From NCBI GenBank assembly GCA_018713425.1, contig DVOT01000164.1, positions 1-11,801 of the forward strand: a stretch of DNA of 11,801 nt. Direction: 5' to 3'. Shown piece after piece: positions 1 through 6,541 of the stretch. The DNA is from Alectryocaccomicrobium faecavium. GTDB lineage: Bacteria; Bacillota; Clostridia; Christensenellales; Aristaeellaceae. The notes beneath the pieces were generated by a model. The model had not been told where the DNA came from. It did no database searches and was given only the letters and a program-made list of their open reading frames with translations. The number at the start of each line of letters is the position of its first letter. Within the stretch, counting starts at the first letter, position 1. The position numbers were made by a program, and so were the translations under genes.

Positions 1-118
1 GCAGAACTTCCAGCAATTCGGTGCAAATCTCCGGGTTGCGCATCACATAGGAAAACATCAAGTCGTTGCGGATATCGACTTTGTGCATGCCCGCGCTTCC
101 CCAATTTCCTTCCGCCAT
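1..118 (-). CDS. Rpn/PD-(D/E)XK nuclease-type putative transposase, N-terminal fragment
   Basis: Only the first 39 codons are inside the window; the gene continues leftwards beyond base 1. The start is ATG at 118-116, preceded at 8 nt by a perfect AAGGAGG (complement of 127-133). The visible protein begins MAEGNWGSAGMHKVDIR and continues NDLMFSYVMRNPEICTELL. The pattern 'D-L/F-M-F-x-x-V-M-x-(N/D)-P-E-I/L-C-x-x-L-L-E' is the typical N-terminus of Rpn-family recombination-promoting nucleases, often annotated as 'PD-(D/E)XK nuclease family transposase' and common in Clostridia. The catalytic D/E-x-K residues would lie further along and cannot be seen, so activity is unknown. Members are usually single genes and are not bona fide transposases with terminal repeats. 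Family recognition from 39 residues is tentative; that it is a real translated gene is well supported by its ribosome binding site and promoter. Confidence 0.68.
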   Translation of the reverse strand, partial: MAEGNWGSAGMHKVDIRNDLMFSYVMRNPEICTELLEVL

Positions 119-156
119 TCCGCGGCCCTCCTTTGCGATCGGCTTTCCTCGTTTTT

Positions 157-185
157 ATTATACCATGTTTTCGCGCGCGGGGCAA
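157..185 (-). promoter_or_regulatory. Promoter of the left-edge nuclease-like gene
   Basis: On the minus strand there is a perfect -10 TATAAT (complement of 157-162) extended by an upstream TGG. A TTGCCC -35 (complement of 180-185, 4 of 6 matches to TTGACA) lies exactly 17 bp upstream. Transcription would start near 150 and give a leader of about 30 nt before the ATG at 118. Confidence 0.75.
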
Positions 186-260
186 TCCTCCAGCAAAAAG
201 CGCTGGCGAAATGGGTGGATTTCTGGGAATTTCTATGCCATTTTGGGGCACAATAGGCGC

Positions 261-266
261 GGGAGG
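261..266 (+). promoter_or_regulatory. Ribosome binding site deciding the DUF2953 start
   Basis: GGGAGG lies 7 nt before ATG 274. In-frame upstream start codons, including the one at 133, overlap the divergent promoter region and lack such a site, so translation from 274 is preferred. Confidence 0.6.
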
Positions 267-273
267 CGGCGAT

Positions 274-771
274 ATGGTATATGCGGCGGCGGTTGCGGCG
301 ACGCTATTTTATGCGGCGAATGTGCCGCTGTGCTTCGCGTTTTTTGTGCGCGCGGAAGGCGGCGTGCGGGTAGGCTTAGGACTTCGGCCTTTTTTGCGCG
401 GCGCGGCGCTGGCGCGTGCGCGGGCGGGGGAAATGCCCAAGCCTTCGCCGGGCAAGAGTGCGGTGCGGCTACCCGCCAAATTTTGGTTTTTTGCGGCGCT
501 GGAACTTTTGCGGCGCATAGAGGCCGTGCGCGTGCGCGCGCGGCTGGGCACGGGCGACGCGGCTTCCACCGCGCTGCTGTGCGGCGCGCTGCAGGGGATT
601 TTTTCCTGTCTGGGCCGGGCGGACATTGCGCCGGCGTTTGAGGCAAAAGCGCTGGAAGCCTCGGGTATCGTAGAGATTCGCGCGGGGAATATTATTCGCG
701 CAATGGCGGCGGCGGGCTTGCGTGCCCGCCCATGGGAAAGGAAGAAGGAAAATGGAAAAGCATCCGATTGA
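274..771 (+). CDS. DUF2953 (YtfI-like) membrane-anchored sporulation-associated protein
   Basis: The product is 165 aa. It begins with a hydrophobic stretch (about residues 2-22, VYAAAVAATLFYAANVPLC), probably a membrane anchor. The diagnostic part is in the middle and C-terminal half: 'RLGTGDAASTALLCGALQ', then 'ADIAPAFEAKALEASGIVEIR' (split here: ADIAPAF, then EAKALEASGIVEIR), ending with a short hydrophobic/basic helix. The (V/L)GTGDAA-x-TAL-x-(Y/C)G motif followed by I-x-P-x-F is characteristic of DUF2953. The reading frame is open further upstream to 133, but only ATG 274 has a good ribosome binding site. The stop codon lies 20 bp inside gerW, so the two are translationally coupled. In Bacillus the homologous pair is ytfI-ytfJ, which supports a sporulation role; the biochemical function is not known to me. 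The protein is Ala/Arg-rich, fitting the GC content of this genome. Confidence 0.82.
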   Translation: MVYAAAVAATLFYAANVPLCFAFFVRAEGGVRVGLGLRPFLRGAALARARAGEMPKPSPGKSAVRLPAKFWFFAALELLRRIEAVRVRARLGTGDAASTALLCGALQGIFSCLGRADIAPAFEAKALEASGIVEIRAGNIIRAMAAAGLRARPWERKKENGKASD

Positions 772-1180
772 GAACATTATGGCCGCGACGCTGGAAAACA
801 TCCGCGACATGGTGGACGTGAACACCGTGATCGGCGAGCCGATTCCCACCAGCGAGGGTTCGACCATCATCCCACTTTCGCGCGTGAGTTTCGGCTTTGT
901 GGCGGGCGGCGGCGAATACGCGCAAAAGGCGCAGCCCGCAGCCCCCACGCTCCCATTTGCGGGCGGCACGGGCGCGGGCGTCACCGTGCAGCCGATGGGT
1001 TTTTTGGTGGTGGGCAAAGAGAGCGTGCGCCTGCTGCCCGCGCAGTATTACGCGCCGGTGGACCGCATGATCGAACTCGCGCCGCAGCTGATGTGCGAAA
1101 TCAAAAACGCGCTGATGAAATGGTGCAAAAAGGACGGCGCGGAAAACGCCGCGCAACCGCCGGTTCCTCCGGCTCCTTAA
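752..1180 (+). CDS. gerW: GerW family sporulation protein (YtfJ-like)
   Basis: The product is 142 aa, about the family's usual length. It starts MEKHPIENIMAATLENIRDM, the conserved GerW N-terminus of the form 'HPI-x-x-(I/L)M-x-x-T(L/M)-x-x-(I/L)-x-x-M(V/I)D-x-N-T-(V/I)-x-GEPI'. It continues with PLSRVSFGFVAGGGEY (about residues 41-56), the glycine-rich GGTGAGVTVQPMGFLVV (71-87), and an amphipathic C-terminal helix ending in a Pro/Ala tail. A GTG at 722 is in frame but has no ribosome binding site; ATG 752 follows AAGGAAGAAGGA and gives the conserved start. In Bacillus the protein is made in the forespore and is needed for normal spore germination involving the cortex. It overlaps the DUF2953 gene by 20 bp and ends only 10 bp from the convergent response regulator gene, with no clear terminator between them. 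Confidence 0.93.
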   Translation: MEKHPIENIMAATLENIRDMVDVNTVIGEPIPTSEGSTIIPLSRVSFGFVAGGGEYAQKAQPAAPTLPFAGGTGAGVTVQPMGFLVVGKESVRLLPAQYYAPVDRMIELAPQLMCEIKNALMKWCKKDGAENAAQPPVPPAP

Positions 1181-1190
1181 AGCGCATCCG

Positions 1191-2735
1191 CTATGGTCGC
1201 GTGGCGTGCGCCTTGCGGTATTCCACGGGCGTCATGCCGAACTGCTCGCGAAAGAGCTTGATGAAATAGGAATAATTGTCGTAACCGACCATGCCGGCGA
1301 TGCGGCTCACTGCCATGCGCGTTTCTACCAGCGCATGGCAGGCTTTTTCCATGCGCCGGTCCTTGATATACTGGCCCAGCGAAACGCCCAGTTCTTTCTT
1401 AAACAAGCGCGCCAGATAATCGGGGTTGAGATACACAATGCGCGAAAGGTGCGCGCGCGTAAGATCCTGCTCCAGGTGCGCGTCGATGTATTCGCGCACG
1501 GTATCGATCAGCGTCGCGGGTTGCTCGTTGAGCCGCACGGCGTTCACCAGCACCCAGGCCAAATAGCCCGCGTAGGCGCTCATATCCTCCAGGGAATGGG
1601 TGGCGCCGGCGAAAAAGCGGTCGCTTTCCGCGCTAGCGAACAGGCGGCGGGCTTCGAGATTGTGGCTTTGCAAAAGGGCGTACACCAGCTGCATCAGATC
1701 CAGGCGAAACAGGCGCAGGGTTTCCGCGGTGACGTGCTCTCCCAACGCGTCCAGGTAGGCGTCCACCATGCGCCGGAAGCCCTCCGCGTCCATGCGCTCG
1801 AGCGCCTCGCGCATTTTGGCGAGGTTGGGCGGCGCGTAAGCGGGGGAGGACGGATCGCCTGCCACGTCCGGCTGCAAAACCCGGTTGCGGATGTCAGCAC
1901 GCTGCGCAAGCGCTTCGCGCAGGCGAACGGTCTCGGCTTCCAGCGCGTCGAGCGCGCAGGGTCGCCCCATGCACAGGGTCACATCGTGCCCGGTTTGCGC
2001 GCGCAGTGCGCTGAGCAGGCTGGCGAACGATTCCGGCGGTGGAGCGCTTTCGCAGGCTGCCAGATACAGCCAGAGGTTGCGGCCCGGCAGCGGCACGGCG
2101 CACAAAAATTGCGTTCCCGGCATTTGCCAGCTTTCCAGCGCCGGGCGGGGCGAGGGCAGAGCGCCGGGCGCGCTCGCGAGCGGATCGGGCAGAAAGGCGG
2201 CCAGCACGCACAATAGCGGGCGGCCGAGCAAGGGCAGGCGCAACTCTTCCGCCCGGCGCAACGCCTCTTCACCGCGCAGCGCGCCGCTCGCCACGCGCTG
2301 CACGAACCATTCCAGCAATTCCGCGCGGCTCACACCGCTGGCAGCCATCTGCCGGGCTTCTTCCTCCTGCGCGCGGGCGACGGCCTTGGCGATGCCCGGA
2401 TACAGCTTATCCAGCGCCACGGGCTTTAAATAATAATCCAGGCTCTGTAGCTCCAGCGCCTTTTGCGCATAGTGGAAATCCGCGTAATTGGTGAGGAAGA
2501 TCGCCTGCACGGGATAGGCGCGCTCGCGGATCCAGGCCAGCAGCTCCAGGCCCGATCCCTGGGGCATTTCGATATCGCACAGCATCACGCGGATGGCGTG
2601 CCGCTCGATGATCTCTCTCGCGCCGCGGATGTTGTAGGCGGAATACACCTCCTCAATGCCGAGGCTAGGCCAATCGATTTTTTCGCGCAGCGCCGCCACG
2701 AAATAGCGGTCGTCGTCCACGAGCAGGGCGTTCAC
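1191..2735 (-). CDS. Two-component response regulator, REC plus AraC-type DNA-binding domain (YesN-like)
   Basis: The product is 514 aa. Residues 1-120 form a receiver domain: acidic residues D7-D9, phospho-acceptor D54 in MLCDIEMPQGSG, T82 and the conserved K104 in YYLKPV. A long helical middle region (about 125-400) lacks recognisable motifs, as is usual in large YesN-type regulators. Residues about 408-510 form an AraC/XylS domain with two helix-turn-helices: LSRIVYLNPDYLARLFKKE and SRIAGMVGYDNYSYFIKLF, then GMTPVEYRK. The start codon is GTG at 2735, sharing GTGA with the kinase stop (2732-2734), and AAGGAGG (complement of 2745-2751) lies 9 nt upstream. No other in-frame start matches the receiver N-terminus. 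It is co-transcribed with and translationally coupled to the upstream kinase, its obvious partner. The divergent sugar transporter genes are its likely target; that is inference from context. Confidence 0.95.
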   Translation of the reverse strand: MNALLVDDDRYFVAALREKIDWPSLGIEEVYSAYNIRGAREIIERHAIRVMLCDIEMPQGSGLELLAWIRERAYPVQAIFLTNYADFHYAQKALELQSLDYYLKPVALDKLYPGIAKAVARAQEEEARQMAASGVSRAELLEWFVQRVASGALRGEEALRRAEELRLPLLGRPLLCVLAAFLPDPLASAPGALPSPRPALESWQMPGTQFLCAVPLPGRNLWLYLAACESAPPPESFASLLSALRAQTGHDVTLCMGRPCALDALEAETVRLREALAQRADIRNRVLQPDVAGDPSSPAYAPPNLAKMREALERMDAEGFRRMVDAYLDALGEHVTAETLRLFRLDLMQLVYALLQSHNLEARRLFASAESDRFFAGATHSLEDMSAYAGYLAWVLVNAVRLNEQPATLIDTVREYIDAHLEQDLTRAHLSRIVYLNPDYLARLFKKELGVSLGQYIKDRRMEKACHALVETRMAVSRIAGMVGYDNYSYFIKLFREQFGMTPVEYRKAHATRP

Positions 2736-4384
2736 GCGCCGCCGCCTCCTTCCTCCGCCGCGCGCATCGCGGGAATGCGCAGGATGATTTGCGCGCCGCC
2801 TTCCGGCGCGTTGCGAAATTGCACGCTTGCCCGCCCGCCAAAGAGGATTTCCAGGCGGGAAAGCGTGTTGCGGATGCCGATGTGCTGGCCGTCCTCGCCA
2901 AAGGGCGCGCCGCTTTGCAGCGCCGCGAGCACTTCCGGCGGGAAGCCGCGCCCCGTGTCGGCGATTTCCAACCGCGCGAAATCGCCTTCCCGCCGCGCAC
3001 GGATGGTGATGCGCAGGCCCTCGTCCAGGGACATGGCGTGCTTGATGGTGTTTTCCAGAAAGGTTTGCAGCGTGAGCGGTGGAATCAGCACATCCTGCGC
3101 GCCGTCTTCCGCGCGAATTTCATAGCGCAGCGCCTCGCCGTAGCGCATCTTCTGGATTTCCAGATAATTGCGCGCGTGCGCCAGCTCGCCCGAAAGCGGC
3201 ACGCAGGCCCGCCCGCTCTGGAAGATATAGCGGAAATACTCGGCAGTGGCCGCCGCCATGCGTTGGATTTCCTCGTCCAGGTGCAGCTGGGCCATGGAAT
3301 GGATGCTGGTCATGCAATTGAGGAAAAAGTGCGGCTTGATCTGTAGTTGCAGGTATTCCAGCTGCACGCGCTGCCGCTGCCGCTCGCGCTCGTAGGCGTC
3401 GATTTTCAGCTTGCGGATTTGCGCGATCAGGCGCTGAAAGCGGTCGTTGGCCTGCTCCAGCTCCAAAATTTCGCTGCTGCCCAGGTCGATGGGCCCGGCG
3501 CTCTCGTTCAGCGCGGCCAGGTTATCGGCAAAGCGCTGGATGGGGCGCAGCACCCGGCGCTGAAGGAACAACGTGCTCGCGCCGAAATACCCCACCACGA
3601 TCAGCGCCAGCAGCACGGTGAGGATTTGGGGCAGCGCGATCTGGCCATAGGCCCCGTAACCGTCCAGCACAGGGAACACGCGGATTTTCCCGCCCAGGAG
3701 CGCGCCGCCATAGGCGCTGTGCGCGCCCGCGCCGCGGCCCAGGAGCGCGCGCCCTTCCGCGTCGGTGAGCGCCACATAGCCTTCCGGCCCCAGGTTCAGC
3801 GCGTTCAGCGGCTCGATCAGCGCGTCCAGCCGCGTGGCGCAGATGATATAGCGGTTTTGCGCGGGACCGATGCAATAGAGATAATCCACGCCGCGGCTGC
3901 TCAGCAGGCTCCAGTCGTATACGGGATTGGGCGCGGCGATCAGCTGCGCAAGCCGCTCCTTTAGCCCCAGATACGCGCCATAATCCACTTCCAGCGCCGC
4001 GCAATTGAAGAAGAAACCGTCCGCGGGCACATAGCCGAAGAATTGAAAGTGCGAACCCGTGCTCTGTTGCAGCGTGTTGAACTGGCCGCGCATGGTTTTC
4101 AGTGAATCCGTCAGCTCGGCGAGGCTATGGGGATTCGCAATGGTCTGAAAGCTCTCATCGCGCATGGCGGACCAGCGGATTTGCCGCTGGATGGTGGAGA
4201 GCGAAAGATCGATGGAATCCAGATAAATCTCCGCCACTTCGTGAAATTGCTCGAAGGCCTGCCGCCGCAGCGTGAACACGATGAACAGGCTGGCCAGCAG
4301 CGCGGCGGCCACCAGGGGAATCAACGAGCACAGCAGCAGGCGATAGTATTTTTTCATGGAATGCGCACGCGCTTCCCGGTGCAT
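2732..4384 (-). CDS. Membrane sensor histidine kinase (His_kinase/HATPase, YesM-like)
   Basis: The product is 550 aa. A first transmembrane helix lies at about 16-38, then a ~210-residue extracytoplasmic sensor region, and a second transmembrane helix at about 252-275. A HAMP-like linker (RRVLRPIQRFADNL, about 277-290) and a coiled stretch (about 305-345) follow. The phospho-acceptor motif is LQLQIKPHFFLNCMTSI with H352, typical of the His_kinase (PF06580) family, though most members have NPHFLYN. ATP-binding motifs are LENTIKHA (N445), DTGRGF (D476) and GIRNTLSRL (503-511). The start ATG 4384 has AAAGGAGG (complement of 4392-4399) 7 nt upstream; a second ATG at 4357 (MKKYYR) is weaker, and the open frame extending to 4708 would cross the promoter. 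It forms an operon with the AraC-type regulator and diverges from the permease genes, so it probably senses a substrate of, or the binding protein for, that transporter. The ligand is unknown. Confidence 0.94.
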   Translation of the reverse strand: MHREARAHSMKKYYRLLLCSLIPLVAAALLASLFIVFTLRRQAFEQFHEVAEIYLDSIDLSLSTIQRQIRWSAMRDESFQTIANPHSLAELTDSLKTMRGQFNTLQQSTGSHFQFFGYVPADGFFFNCAALEVDYGAYLGLKERLAQLIAAPNPVYDWSLLSSRGVDYLYCIGPAQNRYIICATRLDALIEPLNALNLGPEGYVALTDAEGRALLGRGAGAHSAYGGALLGGKIRVFPVLDGYGAYGQIALPQILTVLLALIVVGYFGASTLFLQRRVLRPIQRFADNLAALNESAGPIDLGSSEILELEQANDRFQRLIAQIRKLKIDAYERERQRQRVQLEYLQLQIKPHFFLNCMTSIHSMAQLHLDEEIQRMAAATAEYFRYIFQSGRACVPLSGELAHARNYLEIQKMRYGEALRYEIRAEDGAQDVLIPPLTLQTFLENTIKHAMSLDEGLRITIRARREGDFARLEIADTGRGFPPEVLAALQSGAPFGEDGQHIGIRNTLSRLEILFGGRASVQFRNAPEGGAQIILRIPAMRAAEEGGGGA

Positions 4385-4405
4385 GTTCACCCCTCCTTTG
4401 TTTCC

Positions 4406-4414
4406 ATTATACCA
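4406..4414 (-). promoter_or_regulatory. Extended -10 promoter of the kinase/regulator operon
   Basis: The minus strand reads TGGTATAAT (complement of 4406-4414): a perfect TATAAT with the TGn extension. The hexamer 17 bp upstream is TATTCC (complement of 4429-4434), a poor -35, so the extension probably substitutes for it. The start would be near 4399, which leaves almost no space before the Shine-Dalgarno sequence (4392-4399); the leader is therefore very short or the start lies slightly upstream. Confidence 0.55.
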
Positions 4415-4596
4415 TATTCCAGGGTGAGGGAATAGCAAAAAATGGGCGTTTCGCGGGCGCAAAGTCCGAATTCTTCTATACACATAGGATATTTTCACGG
4501 TTTGATATACAAAGTTTTTGCATGAAAGATGGTTAAAGTGCGGTTTTCGAAAGGAAAACGTCCGATTTTTGCCTATCCGCGCAGCGCTGGCCGTTT
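4415..4596. promoter_or_regulatory. Divergent intergenic region, probable regulator-binding region
   Basis: This AT-richer stretch separates the kinase and permease promoters. It holds a perfect 6-bp inverted repeat GTTTTC-GAAAG-GAAAAC (4543-4559), centred about 58 bp upstream of the predicted permease transcription start. It also holds two similar octamers, TATACACA (4477-4484) and TATACAAA (4506-4513), starting 29 bp apart, close to three helical turns. AraC-type activators often use direct repeats upstream of a promoter with a weak -35. Assigning these as operators is inference; either could be chance in AT-rich DNA. Confidence 0.3.
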
Positions 4597-4602
4597 TATA
4601 AT
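4597..4602 (+). promoter_or_regulatory. -10 element of the sugar transporter operon
   Basis: A perfect TATAAT lies 13 bp before the AAAGGAGG of the first permease gene. The hexamers 16-18 bp upstream (such as TATCCG at 4574-4579) do not match a -35 element, and there is no TGn extension. A good -10 without a -35 is what an activator-dependent promoter would look like, in keeping with the adjacent AraC-type regulator. Confidence 0.5.
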
Positions 4603-4629
4603 ATTCATAGGCGGAAAGGAGGAATCCCC

Positions 4630-5559
4630 GTGCAAAATGCGCATCGCGCCTCGCGGCTGTGGCGGGCCATCGCGAAAAACTGGGGGCTGTATCTGCTGAT
4701 CGCCCCATCGTTCATCCTCTTGCTGTTTTTCACGTATTTCCCCATGTACGGCGTGCAAATCGCCTTCAAGGATTACAACCTGATGGCGGGCATCACGCGC
4801 AGCCCGTGGGCGGATCCATGGTATAAGTATTTCCAGCGTTTTTTCAATTCCTACCAATCGGAGCTGGTGATCAAAAATACGCTGCTGTTGGGCCTGTATT
4901 CCATCGCGGCGGGGTATCCAATCCCCATCCTGCTGGGGTTGCTCATCAACCAGATGCGGCCGGGCAAATTCCGCCGCGTGTATCAAACGGTCACTTACAT
5001 TCCGCACTTTATTTCCACGGTGGTGCTGGTGGGCATGCTGAACATCATGCTTTCGCCCTCGAGCGGGCTGATCGGCGCGATCTATAAGCTGTTTGGCGCG
5101 CAGGCGCCCAACCTGCTGGCCAGCCCCAGACTATTCCCCAGCCTGTACGTCTGGTCGGATGTGTGGCAGAACGCGGGCTGGGACGCCATTGTATACCTGG
5201 CGGCACTGGCCAGCGTGGATCCCAACCTCTACGAGGCCGCCACGGTGGACGGCGCGGGCAAGCGGCAAAAGATGCTCTATATCGATTTGCCCATGCTGCT
5301 GCCCATGTCCTGCGTGATGCTGATTCTGCGCGCGGGCGGCATCATGAACGTGAGCTTTGAAAAGGCCTACCTGATGCAGAACGACCTCAACCTCTCCGTG
5401 AGCGAGATGATTTCCACCTACGTGTACAAGCTGGGCATCATCAACAGCCAGTACAGCCTGTCCGCCGCGGTAAACCTGTTCAACACGCTGGTGAACCTGG
5501 CGCTTTTGCTGCTGGTGAACCAGATCACCAGGCACCTGGGCGACACCAGCATCCTGTAA
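4630..5559 (+). CDS. Carbohydrate ABC transporter permease, LplB-type (MalF-like)
   Basis: The product is 309 aa with six predicted membrane helices (first at about 18-38, last at about 280-297). The N-terminal part WGLYLLIAPSFILLLFFTYF followed by PMYGVQIAFKDYN is the hallmark of the LplB/YtcP-associated family. The cytoplasmic EAA loop that docks on the ATPase is at 201-221 (YEAATVDGAGKRQKM, then LYIDLP). The start is GTG 4630 with AAAGGAGG (4615-4622) 7 nt upstream; the nearby ATG at 4637 is out of frame. It is the first gene of a transporter operon, with 15 bp before the second permease. The family imports oligosaccharides or sugar-acid oligomers; the actual substrate cannot be read from the sequence. 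Confidence 0.95.
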   Translation: MQNAHRASRLWRAIAKNWGLYLLIAPSFILLLFFTYFPMYGVQIAFKDYNLMAGITRSPWADPWYKYFQRFFNSYQSELVIKNTLLLGLYSIAAGYPIPILLGLLINQMRPGKFRRVYQTVTYIPHFISTVVLVGMLNIMLSPSSGLIGAIYKLFGAQAPNLLASPRLFPSLYVWSDVWQNAGWDAIVYLAALASVDPNLYEAATVDGAGKRQKMLYIDLPMLLPMSCVMLILRAGGIMNVSFEKAYLMQNDLNLSVSEMISTYVYKLGIINSQYSLSAAVNLFNTLVNLALLLLVNQITRHLGDTSIL

Positions 5560-5574
5560 AAGGGGGAAAAGGAC

Positions 5575-6471
5575 ATGCGCAAAAAGAAAAAAGGCGTGCG
5601 CGCGGGGGATATCGCCTTCAACGCTTTCCTCTACGCGTTCGCGGGGATAACGCTGCTGATCGTGCTCTATCCGCTGTATTTCATTTTGATCGCCTCGTTC
5701 AGCGACCCCACGCTGGTGACCAACGGCGAAGTGCTCCTCTGGCCCAAGGGGCTGAACGTGGACGGCTACATCGAGCTGGGCAAGCGCGCGGATTTCTGGA
5801 TTGGCTACCGCAACACCATCGCCTACACGGTGCTGGGCGTGCTGGTGGGCCTGGCGGTGAACGTGCCCGTGGCTTACGCGTTTTCGCGCAAGGATCTGGT
5901 GGGCCGCCGCCTGCTCAACGCGTATTACATGTTCACCATGTTCTTTAATGGGGGCCTGATCCCCACCTACACGGTGATTTTGAACTTTGGGCTGTACGAT
6001 TCGTTCTGGGTGCTGATTTTGCCGTTTTCCGTTTCGGTGTACAACATCATCGTGGCGCGCATGTTCTTCTCCACCAACCTGCCCGCCGACCTGTGGGACG
6101 CGGCCTGCATCGACGGCTGCGGCAACCTGCGCTATTTCTTCCAAATCGCGCTGCCGCTCTCCAAGGCCATGCTGGCGGTGATCGGCCTGTGGACGGCCGT
6201 GACGCAGTGGAACTCGTATTACAACGCGTTGATCTACATCCGCAACGACAACCTGGTGCCCCTGCAGCTGGTGCTGCGCAACATCCTCATCATCAACCAG
6301 TCGCAGGCGAACATGCTGGGCAACAACGAAACCGTAATCCGCGCCATGCGGCTCACAAACCTGCTTAAGTATGTGGTAATCATCGTTTCCACCGTGCCGA
6401 TTCTGTGCGCGTATCCCTTTGTGCAAAAATACTTCAACCAGGGATTCATGCTCGGCGCAGTGAAGGGATAG
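5575..6471 (+). CDS. Carbohydrate ABC transporter permease, LplC/YtcP-type (MalG-like)
   Basis: The product is 298 aa with six predicted membrane helices. Family signatures in order are LYPLYFILIASFSDP (31-45), the periplasm-facing NGGLIPTYTVI segment (125-135), NFGLYDSFWVLILP (137-150), the EAA loop WDAACIDGCGNLRYFFQIALP (174-194, with WDAACIDG then LP conserved), and the classic C-terminus QKYFNQGFMLGAVKG. The EAA loop has C178 and C182 where alanine is usual, a minor oddity. ATG 5575 follows GGGGGAAAAGGA. It is co-transcribed with the upstream LplB-like gene and forms the heterodimeric membrane channel with it. No ATPase gene lies in the cluster. In this transporter family a shared MsmX-type ATPase encoded elsewhere commonly serves, and that is probably so here. 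Confidence 0.95.
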   Translation: MRKKKKGVRAGDIAFNAFLYAFAGITLLIVLYPLYFILIASFSDPTLVTNGEVLLWPKGLNVDGYIELGKRADFWIGYRNTIAYTVLGVLVGLAVNVPVAYAFSRKDLVGRRLLNAYYMFTMFFNGGLIPTYTVILNFGLYDSFWVLILPFSVSVYNIIVARMFFSTNLPADLWDAACIDGCGNLRYFFQIALPLSKAMLAVIGLWTAVTQWNSYYNALIYIRNDNLVPLQLVLRNILIINQSQANMLGNNETVIRAMRLTNLLKYVVIIVSTVPILCAYPFVQKYFNQGFMLGAVKG

Positions 6472-6480
6472 CGCCGCCAT

Positions 6481-6520
6481 CCCCGCAACGCTTTATCAAT
6501 CCGCTCCGCGTTTTGCGGGG
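6481..6520 (+). repeat. Intercistronic stem-loop before the binding-protein gene
   Basis: CCCCGCAA (6481-6488) is perfectly complementary to TTGCGGGG (6513-6520), with a 24-nt loop whose ends (CGC and GCG) could add three pairs beyond a 2-nt bulge. No U-run follows, so it is unlikely to be a full terminator. Such hairpins between permease and binding-protein genes can act as processing or stability elements, letting the binding protein be made in excess. That role is inference. Confidence 0.5.
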
Positions 6521-6541
6521 CTGAAGAAGGAGGAAACCCAA

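Noticed and set aside
226..255. Possible forespore (sigma-G-like) promoter GGAATT-17 bp-CACAATA before the DUF2953/gerW pair
   Set aside because: The predicted transcription start would fall at or inside the ribosome binding site (261-266), and both hexamers are imperfect.
525..542. Alternating purine-pyrimidine tract that could form Z-DNA
   Set aside because: It encodes ordinary Arg/Val codons in a very GC-rich gene; such tracts are expected by composition.
1159..1173. Hairpin GCCGG-TTCCT-CCGGC at the end of gerW as a terminator
   Set aside because: Only 5 bp, inside the coding region, and not followed by a U-run.
5131..6480. A 449-codon open frame on the minus strand
   Set aside because: It lies opposite the two permease genes, is His/Gln/Val-rich low-complexity in composition, has no ribosome binding site or family motif, and arises from the GC-biased codon pattern.
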